A stretch of DNA of 64,000 nt from Methanothermococcus thermolithotrophicus DSM 2095 (GCF_946463545.1 NZ_OX296583.1:1364001-1428000); one strand, 5' to 3'; shown: positions 35,701 to 46,290, counted from the stretch's first letter. Notes: generated by a model not told the origin, from the sequence alone. Numbers and translations: made by a program.

Positions 35701-35748
35701 GGCAATAATAATTTTTTATTTAAAACCTCGTATATGGAGATGGGTTTT

Positions 35749-36354
35749 ATGAGTATTTTAGAATCAATGAAAAAAATAACTGATATCGGTCGTAAAGCTT
35801 CTGAAAATACTGCCGAAGCATTTAGTGGGTTAACTGGAGAAAATACTGAGGTTTATTTTTTGGGTACAAGGTTTGTACCAATTGAATACCTACCAGAGCA
35901 GTTTGGAGATGAGACTTGCAAAATAATTCGTATAGATTTTGATGGAGTGCTAGCTGGCGGAGCTCTAATGATACTACCTGAACAAGATTCTGTAAAACTT
36001 GAAAAGCTTCTCTTATTGGATATGATATGGGATAGTTTAGTATATAATCAAGAGTTACCGGATTACTCTGAAATGGAAGTCTCAGTTATTGGTGAAGTTG
36101 CAAACATAGTTGTAGCCGCATTTTTAAATGTTTTTGCAAATGCTTTAGGTGATGAAATTAACATAACAACACCAGAGTTTATTAGAGATAGCGGATATTC
36201 AGTAGTGGAGTCATTAGTCCTTGAAATGGCGGATGATTTAGAAGTTGCCCTTGTATTTGATGCTAAGATTGAAATTGTGGGCAGATTTCCAATAAACTGC
36301 AATATTTTGATTTTAATAAATCAGGAAACTCTCAAAAATCTTGATAAATTATAA
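35749..36354 (+). CDS. Second CheC-like protein
   Basis: A divergent paralogue of the preceding cheC, 201 residues from ATG 35749 behind GGAGATGGG. It keeps the C-terminal site (MEVSVIGEVANIVVAAF) but the N-terminal site (KITDIGRKASEN) lacks both Glu and Asn. Archaeal genomes often carry paired CheC proteins with unequal active sites. It may act as an adaptor to CheF or CheD rather than as a full phosphatase. Confidence 0.8.
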   Translation: MSILESMKKITDIGRKASENTAEAFSGLTGENTEVYFLGTRFVPIEYLPEQFGDETCKIIRIDFDGVLAGGALMILPEQDSVKLEKLLLLDMIWDSLVYNQELPDYSEMEVSVIGEVANIVVAAFLNVFANALGDEINITTPEFIRDSGYSVVESLVLEMADDLEVALVFDAKIEIVGRFPINCNILILINQETLKNLDKL

Positions 36355-36381
36355 TTTTTTATTTTATTTTCCGGTGATTGA

Positions 36382-37185
36382 ATGGATGAAAAGTATTTCG
36401 AAAGAATAAAAAGGGATATTAAAACAAAACTAAATATCCAGATAGATCAATATAAGGATGCATACATTAAAAGAAGGATCTCTGTTAGAATGAGGGCTTG
36501 CAAATGTAAAACATATAAAGAGTACTATGAATACTTGATTAAGAATAATCCGGATGAATATAAAAAATTGGAGAGTACTTTAACCGTAAATGTTACAGAG
36601 TTTTGGAGGGATAGAACAGTCTATGAGGAAATAAAGAAAATTCTTGAAAAAATGATATCAGATAGGACTACAAGATCAATAAGGATTTGGAGTGCAGGCT
36701 GTTCTTCAGGGGAAGAGCCTTATGGTATCGCGATAATAATAAATGAACTTCTTGAAAAGTATAATAGAAAATTTATGAGGGTCTCAATTACTGCTACAGA
36801 CATAGATAGGGAAGTAATCGAGAAAGCCAGAAAGGGTATTTATATAGACAAGCAATTAAAAAATATAGATCCTCTTCTAATACCTAAATACTTTAATAAG
36901 TTGGATGACAATCAATACCAAATTAGATCCATAGTAAAAAAATATGTTAAGTTTAAACAGCATGATATGATAAAAGAACCACCAATAAGTAATATGGACA
37001 TGATACTCTGTAGAAATGTAATCATATACTTCGATAAAGATATCCAGGAAAAATTATTTTTAAAGTTTTATGAGAGCCTTGTTGATGGAGGCTACCTAAT
37101 TCTTGGAAAAACTGAAATGTTACATGGAAAAGCCAGAGATCTTTTCAAACCAGTAAACCATAGGGAAAGGATCTATCAAAAATAA
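36382..37185 (+). CDS. cheR: Chemoreceptor methyltransferase CheR
   Basis: CheR methylates receptor glutamates with SAM. The 267 residues contain the N-terminal helical domain, TVNVTEFWRD, the SAM motif WSAGCSSGEEPYGIA near residue 113 and DMILCRNVIIYF near residue 210. The start follows CCGGTGATTGA. It ends the plus-strand che genes and is convergent with the soluble receptor. Confidence 0.95.
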   Translation: MDEKYFERIKRDIKTKLNIQIDQYKDAYIKRRISVRMRACKCKTYKEYYEYLIKNNPDEYKKLESTLTVNVTEFWRDRTVYEEIKKILEKMISDRTTRSIRIWSAGCSSGEEPYGIAIIINELLEKYNRKFMRVSITATDIDREVIEKARKGIYIDKQLKNIDPLLIPKYFNKLDDNQYQIRSIVKKYVKFKQHDMIKEPPISNMDMILCRNVIIYFDKDIQEKLFLKFYESLVDGGYLILGKTEMLHGKARDLFKPVNHRERIYQK

Positions 37186-37205
37186 TATTATATAAAAAAA
37201 TATAT

Positions 37206-38456
37206 TTAATTCTCTTTTATTTTTAATATTTCGGAGATTTTTTTAACGTCATCGGATGCTGCAGCCAATCCATCAACAGCCTCATCAATTTCATCCATGA
37301 TTCTATTCTGTTCTTCTGCACTTGCTGTTAATTCTTCAGCAGTTGCAGCAAACTCTTCAGATATTGAAGCAATATCTTGAACATTACTTAATGCCTGCTG
37401 TACGTTCTCTGAAGCTTGCTGTGAGTTTTCTTTAATAGCATTTATTTTTATCATTGCTTTATCTACACTTTCTTTAATTTCTATTAATGCATTGTTTACT
37501 TCATCTATTGCCACAACCCCTTTATCCACTTCATCCTTACCAGTTAATCCTAAATCGATTGTTCTATCGACCTTTTTATGTATTCCTGAAATGGTTTTGC
37601 TAATGTCATCCACAGATTTACCAATTTCCTCAGCCAGTGATTTAATTTCACTTGCAACAACTGCAAATCCTTTTCCAGCTTCTCCAGCTCTTGCAGCCTC
37701 AATAGAAGCGTTTAAAGCTAGCAATCCAGTTTGTTCAGCAATATCCTTAATTAAAACTGTAACTTCGTTGATTTTCTTGCTCTCGTCTCCGAGCTCTTGG
37801 ATAGCTTTTCCTAAGTCGTCTATTACGTTGGTGATTCTCTGCATTGTGTCTATTGCATTTTCAACCTTCTGTACACCAGTTCTTGAGTTTTCTTCTATCT
37901 CTTCAGCTGAATTTACCGCATCAACTGCTGCATTGTAGACTTTTTCAGCGGCCTCTCCTGTGTCCTCCAAGTCCTGTGAAATGTCCTGTAGTTTATTAGC
38001 CTGATCTGTTGCAGCTGTTGCCACCTGTGAAGCTGCGTCTGCAACCTGATCTGAGGTTTCCTTTGCCCTTTCAATTTCTTCTTTAATATTTTTAATTTCC
38101 CTATTTAACGCGATCACTTGGAGTTTTAAATCTCCGGTCATCTTTGAAAGGTTGTCTAATGCCCTATTGATAGTTTTTTGAAGTTTATTGTGCCTTCTGT
38201 TTTCGTTAATTCTAACTGTAAGGTCTCCTTTTTCTAGCCTTTCCATAATTTCATTAAGTTCCTTAAATATAATGGCATTTTCTTTTCTGTACTCTTCAAA
38301 CTGTTTTTCAGTTTCGCACAAATTTTCAATTCTTTTAATTAATTCTTCAGGGTTATTCTTTACTACATTAGCATCTATACCTACAATTACACATATTTTT
38401 TCAATTAAATCATTCTTATAGGGTTTAGATATTAAACCGCTTAAACTAATACCCAT
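37206..38456 (-). CDS. Soluble methyl-accepting chemotaxis protein
   Basis: A receptor without transmembrane segments, 416 residues from ATG 38456 (behind GGTGAAGAAT). The N-terminal ~80 residues form a short domain of unknown sensing function. A HAMP-like segment ([17 protein letters not shown]) follows, then the full signalling domain with [19 protein letters not shown]. From about residue 125 on, the DNA is nearly identical over long runs to the membrane receptor at 15870-17696. It lies inside the che cluster, upstream-adjacent to cheD. Confidence 0.93.
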   Translation of the reverse strand: MGISLSGLISKPYKNDLIEKICVIVGIDANVVKNNPEELIKRIENLCETEKQFEEYRKENAIIFKELNEIMERLEKGDLTVRINENRRHNKLQKTINRALDNLSKMTGDLKLQVIALNREIKNIKEEIERAKETSDQVADAASQVATAATDQANKLQDISQDLEDTGEAAEKVYNAAVDAVNSAEEIEENSRTGVQKVENAIDTMQRITNVIDDLGKAIQELGDESKKINEVTVLIKDIAEQTGLLALNASIEAARAGEAGKGFAVVASEIKSLAEEIGKSVDDISKTISGIHKKVDRTIDLGLTGKDEVDKGVVAIDEVNNALIEIKESVDKAMIKINAIKENSQQASENVQQALSNVQDIASISEEFAATAEELTASAEEQNRIMDEIDEAVDGLAAASDDVKKISEILKIKEN

Positions 38457-38468
38457 ATTCTTCACCAT

Positions 38469-38933
38469 TTAAATAATCTTTTCACTATTTTTAACTCTAA
38501 CAAATACTTTACCATCCCTAAGTGTAAACCTAACAGTTCTACCAGATGTGCCGCCTAAATCTTCCCCTACAATCTTTATTTCATACTTTTTTAATTCCCT
38601 TTTAGCAGCGTTTATGTTCTTTGTTCCGATATCCATTGCGTTAGATTTGGATTTAAACATTTTCGCACCGCCTGCTAACTTTGCAACAAGTTTCTCAGGT
38701 CTTGCCCCAAGAATTACCATTTTGGCGATCATTGCTGGGATGGCAGTATTGGCATATTTTCCAGGAGTTTTAGTGTTCATATCTCTAGTCTCTGGAAGCA
38801 TTATATGTGCCATACCTCCCACTCTTTTACCTGGGTCGTATAGCATAATAGCCACACAAGAACCCAATAGGGTCTCTAGAATTTCGGGACTTTTTGATAC
38901 TTCAAACCCGCCCATTTTAACTTTCAGTACCAT
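38469..38933 (-). CDS. cheD: Chemoreceptor glutamine deamidase CheD
   Basis: CheD deamidates receptor glutamines and partners CheC. The 154 residues contain the catalytic Cys in [13 protein letters not shown] and His in [10 protein letters not shown], and the GGAKMF segment. The start at 38933 follows AGGAAGATAAC and lies 9 bp after cheA, so cheB-cheA-cheD-MCP read as one unit. Confidence 0.95.
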   Translation of the reverse strand: MVLKVKMGGFEVSKSPEILETLLGSCVAIMLYDPGKRVGGMAHIMLPETRDMNTKTPGKYANTAIPAMIAKMVILGARPEKLVAKLAGGAKMFKSKSNAMDIGTKNINAAKRELKKYEIKIVGEDLGGTSGRTVRFTLRDGKVFVRVKNSEKII

Positions 38934-38942
38934 GTTATCTTC

Positions 38943-41777
38943 CTAGATATTGCTTAAATCCAATATAAGTGCTACTCGCCCGTCACCAAGTATTGTAGCC
39001 CCAGCAAGTCCATTAACATTCTTTAGGATACCCGTAAGTGGCTTAACTACTATTTCATCCCTGTCTATAACTTCATCAACGATAACTCCTACTTTCCCTT
39101 TGTTTCCTTCAACTACCACCACATATAGTTCCTCAAAGTCTGAGCTCGAATATTGGTTGAGGATATCTTTAAGCCAGAATACTGGTAATATGTGGTCTCG
39201 GTATATTATGGCCTCCTGTCCTTCTAAGTTCTTTATTTCGTCTTTTTGAATTGAAGCCACGTCTAAAACGCTTGTTAATGGTATTGCGTATATTTGGTCA
39301 TGTAACTTGACCAACAATGCCAATATAATCGCCATTGTTAATGGCAGATGGAGTGTTATTTTTGTGCCCTTTCCCTTTTCAGACTGTATTGAGACACCGC
39401 CCCCTAAAGATTCAATCTTAGATTTAACAACATCCATCCCAACCCCTCTTCCAGAGACATCTGAGATCTTTTCAGCAGTACTAAATCCAGGTAAAAATAT
39501 AAGATTTATAGCCTCATCGTCACTTAATTTTTCAGCTTCTTCTTCGGTTAAAATACCTTTTCTAACGGCACTTTTCCTTATTACATCAGGGTCAATACCC
39601 TTGCCATCGTCTTCAATTATTATGTTCACGTGATCTCTTTCTCTTGTAGCAGTTAATTTTAATGTACCTTTTCTAGGTTTTCCTAGTTTCTCTCTTACAT
39701 CAGGGTATTCTATACCATGATCTAAAGAATTCCTGATTATGTGTGTGAGAGGTTCTGCAAGTTCATCCAGCATCGTTCTATCCAATTCAATTTCTGACCC
39801 TTCAATTATAAAATCAACTTCTTTTTTAAGAGCTCTTGCAGTATCTCTGACTGTTCTAGGGAATCTATTAAATACGAATGCAACTGGAATCATTCTCATG
39901 GCCATTACTTCTTCCTGAAGCTCGGTTGCAAGCATGTTAAGTCGATTAACTGCGTTGTGCAACTCTTTAAGATCGTATTTGTTTGCAATCTGGGTAAAAT
40001 TAGCCCTGTTTATAACCAGCTCTCCCACTAGGTTCATAAGTTTATCCAGTTTTTCAATATTAACCCTAACCGTCTGTGTAGCTGGACTTGTTTTTTTGTT
40101 TTCTGCCTGCTGTGGTTTTTTTGTGTTAGAATTGTTGTCTGACTCTCTTTTATTAATGATCTTTGAATCTTTAGGAGGATTTATTATTATATCCTTTATT
40201 TCAGGTATTTTGAATATTGTTTCTTTTATATCGTCTATCTCTTTATCGGAGTTCAAATAAATGGTTACTTCATTAGTTTCAAGATTTCCTGCTTCAATAA
40301 CTTCATTTGAAGGTTCTGTTTTAATCACTTTTCCTATATTTTTAAGTTCCTTTATTACCATATATGCCCTAACCGACTTCAAAGGACACTCTTCATCAAT
40401 TATTATTTTTATTTTGTAAACCTCATCCTCGTTTAACCCGATAGATTCGGTTTTTTCAGGTTTTACTACTTCATTCTCTTTTGTTTCATTATTTTCAGGT
40501 TTCTTATCCTCTGATTCCGATTTTGTAGTTTCTTCAATTTCAAAATCAACCTCTATAGGGACCACTATAATATAATCCATCTCATATACTGTATCGAGTA
40601 CTTTTTTTACATCATCCAGTTCTTTGCTGGATAGGAATATCGCATCTAATTCCTCATAGCTCTTTTCCTTAAGTTCTTCTTCACTAGGTATTGACTCTAA
40701 AAGTTTTCCAATTTCTTTTATTTTTGATAGAACCATTGCCAGCCTAACAGATTTTAATGCACAATCTTCCGAAGTTTTTGCCTTTACGTGATATAATTTA
40801 TAATTTTGATCAACAACCATTTCTTTTATTTCCTCAGCACTTTCATCTAAATTAAATATTGAATGGTCCAATGTAATTTCGTATTCATCAACATCTTCTG
40901 AAGTTGGTTCTTGAGCCATTGCTAGGTCTATTTTATCGCTTAATTGGGATAAATCTATATCGATACTATTGCCATTTTCCTCAAAGGATTTAGCAATTCT
41001 CTCCATTGCCGTTAATGACTCTTTTAAAGTCTCTATTACTAAATTATTAGATGAAATACTTTGATCTAAAACAGATGATGATAATTTTTCAATTTTTTTC
41101 AACGTTTCGCTTAATTCTTTGTAACCTAATGCCTCTACAATAACATGTAGAGCTTCAGCTGATTTTTGTATTTGTTTTACAATCTCATCAAAGTTTTCAG
41201 GTTTTTCAACTTCTTCAGTAGCTTTTGGTTTACTAACTTTGATGGTGGTTTGTGGTTCTTTTAATGTTATTTTTACCTTTTTTTCAGTATTTGCAGGCGC
41301 TTCATCTTTTTCCATCCCATCCTCTTCTTGTGACTCTTCTGGATCGTTGGATTCATTAGACGGTTCCTTACGATCAAAATTTCCCGACAAATACTTCTCC
41401 TTTAAATTTTTTATCTCTTCAACAATATCGCTAACATCATCAATGGTTGTATCTTCACCATCCCCAATTTTACCAACCATAGTTTCAAGAGCATCAAGAC
41501 ACTTAAACAACATGTCCATAATTTCGGAAGTTACAGGTATTTTTCCAGATCTTATGTAATCTAAAATATCCTCCATATGGTGGGTAAGGGAAGATATATG
41601 ATCAAATCCAAGGGTTCTTGCTGAGCCCTTTAAAGTATGTGCCGATCTAAAAATTAAATTGACAATTTCTAAATCATTTGGATTATTTTCTAACTCAACT
41701 AAGTTTTGATTCAAAGCTTGAAGATGTTCTTCAGCTTCTGCCATAAAAAGCTCCCTATATTGTTCCATATCATCCAT
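38943..41777 (-). CDS. cheA: Chemotaxis histidine kinase CheA
   Basis: A long CheA of 944 residues from ATG 41777 (behind GGGGATGAAATA). P1 carries the phospho-accepting H47 in RSAHTLKGSARTLG. After acidic linkers come two related ~80-residue modules of P2 type, about residues 320-415 (DCALKSVRLAMVLSKIKEIG) and 450-540 (ECPLKSVRAYMVIKELKNIG). P3 dimerisation, the P4 ATPase (IIRNSLDHGIE, DDGKGI, SGRGVGMDVV) and a CheW-like P5 follow. Usual CheA length is about 650-900 residues, so the duplicated P2 and linkers account for the excess. Confidence 0.95.
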   Translation of the reverse strand: MDDMEQYRELFMAEAEEHLQALNQNLVELENNPNDLEIVNLIFRSAHTLKGSARTLGFDHISSLTHHMEDILDYIRSGKIPVTSEIMDMLFKCLDALETMVGKIGDGEDTTIDDVSDIVEEIKNLKEKYLSGNFDRKEPSNESNDPEESQEEDGMEKDEAPANTEKKVKITLKEPQTTIKVSKPKATEEVEKPENFDEIVKQIQKSAEALHVIVEALGYKELSETLKKIEKLSSSVLDQSISSNNLVIETLKESLTAMERIAKSFEENGNSIDIDLSQLSDKIDLAMAQEPTSEDVDEYEITLDHSIFNLDESAEEIKEMVVDQNYKLYHVKAKTSEDCALKSVRLAMVLSKIKEIGKLLESIPSEEELKEKSYEELDAIFLSSKELDDVKKVLDTVYEMDYIIVVPIEVDFEIEETTKSESEDKKPENNETKENEVVKPEKTESIGLNEDEVYKIKIIIDEECPLKSVRAYMVIKELKNIGKVIKTEPSNEVIEAGNLETNEVTIYLNSDKEIDDIKETIFKIPEIKDIIINPPKDSKIINKRESDNNSNTKKPQQAENKKTSPATQTVRVNIEKLDKLMNLVGELVINRANFTQIANKYDLKELHNAVNRLNMLATELQEEVMAMRMIPVAFVFNRFPRTVRDTARALKKEVDFIIEGSEIELDRTMLDELAEPLTHIIRNSLDHGIEYPDVREKLGKPRKGTLKLTATRERDHVNIIIEDDGKGIDPDVIRKSAVRKGILTEEEAEKLSDDEAINLIFLPGFSTAEKISDVSGRGVGMDVVKSKIESLGGGVSIQSEKGKGTKITLHLPLTMAIILALLVKLHDQIYAIPLTSVLDVASIQKDEIKNLEGQEAIIYRDHILPVFWLKDILNQYSSSDFEELYVVVVEGNKGKVGVIVDEVIDRDEIVVKPLTGILKNVNGLAGATILGDGRVALILDLSNI

Positions 41778-41781
41778 TATT

Positions 41782-42891
41782 TCATCCCCCAATAAGTTTA
41801 ATGAATTTTACAATATTTTCTGGTATCTTTGAAGGGGGTAATACTAATTCTATAGCGCCCATTTCAATTGCAGCTTTTGGCATGCCAAAAACAACACAAG
41901 TTTCTTCCTTCTGGGCTATTGTGTGACCTCCTCTATCCCTTATCTGCTTCATCCCATAAGCTCCATCTCTACCAATCCCGGTTAAAATAACACCAACAGT
42001 ATTTTTGCCATATATTTTTGCTACGTGCTCTGCCGTAATATCTACCGTAGGTCTGGTTCCATGGACTTTTGGCATGTGATTGTCCAATTCAATATATACG
42101 TCATCACCCCTCTTCTTTAGAATCATTTGGTAATCCCCCGGAGCCACGTAAACATGTCCTGGTTTTACAAGTTCCCCATCTTGAGCTTCCTTAACATTTA
42201 GTTTAGAGCGGTCATTCATTCTTTCAGCAAACATTTTTGTGAACCCCTGAGGCATGTGTTGAACAACAAATATAGGTGGCATATCCTTGGGAAGCATGGC
42301 TATAATCTCTGAAACTACTGGGGGCCCACCTGTTGAGGAACCTATCATAACAGCCATTTTTTTCAATTTTTCAGGAGGTATATTTAATTCACCTACAAAT
42401 TCAGATTCCACAGGCAAGGTTTTTTTATCCCCTAATTTTTCTACTTTTTCTGTGGTAGGCTCCCTTGCTATATGCTGTTTTTTCCTAACAACAGCTTTTG
42501 AAACCGATTTTACTTTATTTATTATTTCATTACCAATTTTTCTAATATCCAATGATATAGATCCTGATGGTTTTTCGATAAAGTCAACAGCACCATACTC
42601 CAATGCTTTAAATGTAGCTTCAGAACCTTTTCTTGTTAATGCAGATACCATCAAAATTGGAGTAGGTTTTATTTCCATTATTTTTTTTACGGCTTCAAGT
42701 CCATCCATCCTGGGCATTTCTACGTCCATTGTTACTACATTGGGACTCAATTTTTGAACTAGTTCGACAGCCTCTATTCCATCCTTTGCAGTACCTATCA
42801 CTTCTATATCTTCATCTGAATTAAGTATGTCCGAAAGCACCTTTCTCATAAATGCCGAATCATCTGCGACCAATACACTTATCTTTCTCAT
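41782..42891 (-). CDS. cheB: Receptor methylesterase / response regulator CheB
   Basis: A receiver domain (residues 1-120, phospho-acceptor D56 in VTMDVEMPRMDG) is fused to the methylesterase domain. The catalytic elements are present: IGSSTGGPP with the nucleophile Ser, VVQHMPQGFT with the His, and the Asp in GIGRDGAYGM. The 369 residues match the family. The start follows TAGGGATATT. The stop is 4 bp before the cheA start. Confidence 0.95.
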   Translation of the reverse strand: MRKISVLVADDSAFMRKVLSDILNSDEDIEVIGTAKDGIEAVELVQKLSPNVVTMDVEMPRMDGLEAVKKIMEIKPTPILMVSALTRKGSEATFKALEYGAVDFIEKPSGSISLDIRKIGNEIINKVKSVSKAVVRKKQHIAREPTTEKVEKLGDKKTLPVESEFVGELNIPPEKLKKMAVMIGSSTGGPPVVSEIIAMLPKDMPPIFVVQHMPQGFTKMFAERMNDRSKLNVKEAQDGELVKPGHVYVAPGDYQMILKKRGDDVYIELDNHMPKVHGTRPTVDITAEHVAKIYGKNTVGVILTGIGRDGAYGMKQIRDRGGHTIAQKEETCVVFGMPKAAIEMGAIELVLPPSKIPENIVKFIKLIGG

Positions 42892-42916
42892 AATATCCCT
42901 AACTTACTATGTCCGT

Positions 42917-43357
42917 TTATAACTCCTGAGGATTTACCAAATTCTTAATATTTAATATTATAATCAATCTATTGTTAATTTTTGCAATTCCTTCAATATA
43001 CTCTCCGCTTATGTTCTTTCTCATTTCTCCCATGTCCTCTATCTGTTCTTTGGAAATTTGCATTACATCACTAACAGCGTCAACGAGGATACCCACAGGA
43101 ACATTATCGATTTCTATTACCATAACCAACTTTTCATTTTCGTTATCCTCTTCGGTATCATATATATTCAACTTCTTTCTTAAATCAATAATAGGTGTTA
43201 TTTCCCCCCTGATATTGGTAACTCCAATGATATAATCTGGAGTATTTGGTAAAGATGTAATATCTTGGACTTTTAAAACCTCTCTGACTTCATCCACCCT
43301 CAACCCATACTCATTTGAAGATAGTTTAAAAACAACTACTTTTGGTATTTCTTCCAT
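42917..43357 (-). CDS. cheW: Chemotaxis coupling protein CheW
   Basis: CheW bridges receptors and CheA. The 146-residue protein is a single CheW domain, with ISS-like VVFKLSSNEYGLRVDEVREV at the N-terminus and GVTNIRGEITPIIDLRK near residue 46. The start follows GGTGGAATT. It is the first gene of the minus-strand run cheW-cheB-cheA-cheD-MCP. Confidence 0.94.
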   Translation of the reverse strand: MEEIPKVVVFKLSSNEYGLRVDEVREVLKVQDITSLPNTPDYIIGVTNIRGEITPIIDLRKKLNIYDTEEDNENEKLVMVIEIDNVPVGILVDAVSDVMQISKEQIEDMGEMRKNISGEYIEGIAKINNRLIIILNIKNLVNPQEL

Positions 43358-43415
43358 AATTCCACCTCATATTATTGTGCAGTAAAATTGGGCCCAATAC
43401 ATTATTCCAATCATG

Positions 43416-44021
43416 CTAGTTTTCTCTTAATTTATCAAGGATATTATGAACTATAATGATACAGTGGTCGGCATGTAGTTCCAAAGGTGAAATAGAGACT
43501 TTTTCAGCTCCTATTTTTTCCAAGAATTCTTCGTCCTCTGAACCTATCCCCACATGATCCCCAAGTACAAAAACTATATCTTCATCTTTTCTTAGCTCAA
43601 TATTTTCCATGGGTTTCCCGTTTATGTGTAAATAAAATATCCTTTTCCCTTCATTTTTCTTTTCTAAAATAATATCTCTAAACTCTTTTTTTGAATGGTA
43701 TATTCCAGAAGTGCTTTCTTTCCAGAGTTCAGAACTTTCCTTTTCAAGGGCTTTTTTTATGAAAATTGCAATACTTCTTTCATCAGGACTAACTCTTTTC
43801 AATTCGTTACCTACAAATTTTAAAGCAACCGGAGGGTTGGGGTTACCATAATGAACAGAATAAAACACGGTATCCCTTCTCATATCATGAGAAAGAAAAA
43901 ACGCACTATTTACGCATCTACAGACCAAGTCCAATCTGCCACAGCTTCCAGGAAGGTCTTTTAAATTTATATCCCCCGAAGTTATGGCTTTGTTAGCTTT
44001 TAGTATGAATTCTCTCAACAT
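43416..44021 (-). CDS. trmY: tRNA (pseudouridine54-N1) methyltransferase
   Basis: A SPOUT methyltransferase that makes m1-pseudouridine at tRNA position 54. The 201 residues include [19 protein letters not shown] near the N-terminus and the knot region [18 protein letters not shown]. The start is ATG 44021 or the adjacent TTG, both near GGTGA. It sits between cheW and dapB. Confidence 0.92.
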   Translation of the reverse strand: MLREFILKANKAITSGDINLKDLPGSCGRLDLVCRCVNSAFFLSHDMRRDTVFYSVHYGNPNPPVALKFVGNELKRVSPDERSIAIFIKKALEKESSELWKESTSGIYHSKKEFRDIILEKKNEGKRIFYLHINGKPMENIELRKDEDIVFVLGDHVGIGSEDEEFLEKIGAEKVSISPLELHADHCIIIVHNILDKLREN

Positions 44022-44059
44022 TTCACCATCATGAGCTCTTGAGGATTAAAATTAAGGGA

Positions 44060-44875
44060 CTATTCAGAGAGTCCCAATACATCAAATGTGTTGTATATGC
44101 CTTCTTTTTTCTCTGAAATAAATCTAACTGCAAGAATAACTCCATTTACAAAAGCCTGCCTACTACTTGCTTTGTGGGTTAGTTCTAATCTTTCTCCATC
44201 TCCTGCAAATATAACGGTGTGGTCTCCTACGACATCTCCTCCCCTCAAAGCATGAATACATATTTCTTCTTTTGATCTTTCTCCAACAAGACCTTCCCTT
44301 CCAAAAATAAGCTTTGAGTCTCTGTTTAAGTTATTTTGGATTATTTCAGCAGCCCTTAGTGCAGTACCACTGGGAGCATCTTTTTTAAATTTATGGTGCA
44401 TTTCAACTATTTCGATATCGTAATCTCCTAATTTTTTAGCTAAGAACTCCAAAGTCTTAAAGAATATATTTACTCCGATTGCATAATTTTGTGAAATTGT
44501 TGCAGCTATTTTATTCTCTTTAATGGCATTTTCAATTTCCTTTTTCTGTTCTTCTGTAAATCCTGTAGTTCCTATAACTAAATTAACTCCATTTCTTGCA
44601 GCTATTTTTGCAGTTTCAACACAAGGGGCAGGAGCTGTAAAATCAACTAAAACATCTGGTTTAGATTCTTTGATTACGTTTTCTAAATTATCGGAAGTTT
44701 CCAATGGAACGTTTATTTTACCAATTCCGATAAGTTCTCCAATGTCTTCTCCTTTTTTAGGATGATTTGGTATGTCTATTGCAGCAACAACTTCCATACC
44801 TTCGTTTTCACAGATTGTTTTTATTATATTACTTCCCATTCTTCCTAAAGCTCCTGTAACGGCAACTCTTATCAT
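44060..44875 (-). CDS. dapB: 4-hydroxy-tetrahydrodipicolinate reductase
   Basis: DapB acts in the diaminopimelate/lysine pathway. The 271 residues contain VAVTGALGRMGSNI at the NAD(P) site, VIGTTGFTEEQ near residue 100, the catalytic EMHHKFKKDAPSGTA and GREGLVGERSKEEI. The start follows GGTGATTTA. dapF of the same pathway is at 58158-59045. Confidence 0.95.
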   Translation of the reverse strand: MIRVAVTGALGRMGSNIIKTICENEGMEVVAAIDIPNHPKKGEDIGELIGIGKINVPLETSDNLENVIKESKPDVLVDFTAPAPCVETAKIAARNGVNLVIGTTGFTEEQKKEIENAIKENKIAATISQNYAIGVNIFFKTLEFLAKKLGDYDIEIVEMHHKFKKDAPSGTALRAAEIIQNNLNRDSKLIFGREGLVGERSKEEICIHALRGGDVVGDHTVIFAGDGERLELTHKASSRQAFVNGVILAVRFISEKKEGIYNTFDVLGLSE

Positions 44876-44885
44876 TAAATCACCT

Positions 44886-45704
44886 TTAAGCTTCTATATC
44901 GGTTTCGATCTTATTAACGTAATTGTCAAGTTTATTGTTGAGATTATCTACCATATCCACGGCTTTATCCATTTTTTCAGGATTAAGATTCCTTAAAATA
45001 TCTTTTATTTCTTCAAGTCTCTCATATATTTCTCTTATGAGTTTTATAATATCTGAAACTTTAATATCGCCATTTTCAAGTAGTTTTATAGTTTTTTCAG
45101 ATACAACATCCATTTTTGTCAGTAGCTTGTCAATTTCTACCAATACATCGTCTAACTTGGATGAGTAATCCTGGTTTCTTTCTATAAGGATATTTAATTT
45201 ATCCAATAGTAGGTTCATAGTTTCTGATATATTATCGTTGTTATTGGTTTCCAAAAGTTGATCAACCTTATTTAAAATCTGGTTTAAGGTATCATTTGAA
45301 ACATGTTCTTTTTCAGAATCCAGTTTTTCCAATATTTGATTTAATAGATTTTCAATGTCTGAATTGGAATTACTGGTGATCATATCGATTATTTTATCTA
45401 ATTTTTCATTAATTTCATCTAATTTACTACATTCAACAATATCCTCTTCCTTTTGAGTATCTTCTTGGGTATTATTCAATAAATCGCAGTTTTCTTTAGA
45501 GCTTATTGCAATTTTTATTTTATCATATATCTTTTCCATGGCTTTTCTTAGATTTTCGGCCTTCTTATTTAAATCATCATCTTCTGAAACTTCCCCAACA
45601 TCTTTCATAGGCATATTATCAATATCCTGATCTGAAGAGTTGGCTGTTTCTACCTTCTTTTCCATCTTACTTCTTATTAGTTGAAGCTTTTCTGAAAGAT
45701 CCAT
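44886..45704 (-). CDS. Coiled-coil protein of unknown function
   Basis: A highly charged, almost entirely helical protein of 272 residues with heptad-like repeats (for example LDEINEKLDKIIDMI and NQILNKVDQLLETN) from about residue 95 to the end. ATG 45704 is used behind GGTGG; GTG 45716 is the alternative. There is no signal peptide or membrane segment. It precedes dapB by 10 bp. The pattern recalls structural or scaffold coiled-coils; I do not recognise a family. Confidence 0.7.
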   Translation of the reverse strand: MDLSEKLQLIRSKMEKKVETANSSDQDIDNMPMKDVGEVSEDDDLNKKAENLRKAMEKIYDKIKIAISSKENCDLLNNTQEDTQKEEDIVECSKLDEINEKLDKIIDMITSNSNSDIENLLNQILEKLDSEKEHVSNDTLNQILNKVDQLLETNNNDNISETMNLLLDKLNILIERNQDYSSKLDDVLVEIDKLLTKMDVVSEKTIKLLENGDIKVSDIIKLIREIYERLEEIKDILRNLNPEKMDKAVDMVDNLNNKLDNYVNKIETDIEA

Positions 45705-45789
45705 GTTATCTGCCACCGTTTATATATTATAATTATATATTTTTAATCTAAAATATATTGTTTTTGTGTAGGTAGTTATGTTTATTGAA

Positions 45790-46161
45790 TTATTTTTCAT
45801 GATGGTGGTTATTACTTGCCGATTTTCTGGCCCGTTTTTCTCTGGTCATCGGTATTCTAACAATATTCCCACAGTTTAAACACGTGATTACTATATGCGG
45901 ATATCTTTTACTTTTAATCCTAACCCGTGCGTTTTTACCAAAGATTAAAAAAGCATGACATCTTTTGCATATTCTTATTTTCCATTTTTTGGGAAATGGC
46001 ATTCTCATTTTCATGGCAATCTTTCTACTAAGCTTTACATATTTTTCCGCCCTATCCCATCTATTTCTTTTAGCCTCTTCTTCTGCAAAATTCATAAGTG
46101 CATCTATTCTTTCAAGGGCTATCTTTTTTGATTTTTCCAAAAATTTTCTTTTTAACTTCAT
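45790..46161 (-). CDS. rnp4: RNase P protein component 4 (Rpp21/Rpr2)
   Basis: A subunit of archaeal RNase P, which matures tRNA 5' ends. The 123 residues have a helical, Lys/Arg-rich N-terminus and a zinc ribbon formed by RICKRCHAFLI and ITCLNCGNIVR. ATG 46161 follows GGGAGAAA; the frame to 46200 has no support. Confidence 0.92.
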   Translation of the reverse strand: MKLKRKFLEKSKKIALERIDALMNFAEEEAKRNRWDRAEKYVKLSRKIAMKMRMPFPKKWKIRICKRCHAFLIFGKNARVRIKSKRYPHIVITCLNCGNIVRIPMTREKRARKSASNNHHHEK

Positions 46162-46290
46162 TTTCTCCCAACTTAACTGATAGTTATAAATATAATTCAC
46201 TTCTTTAGTTATTATATATCGTACTATATCGTACTTTTTTATTTATTTAAATCTAAATTGTTATGTGGCATACTATGAATAGGTGGGATT

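Noticed and set aside
33458-43357. Archaellum (fla/arl) genes in the chemotaxis region
   Set aside because: No archaellin, ArlI or ArlJ-like sequence is present; only che genes and receptors were found.
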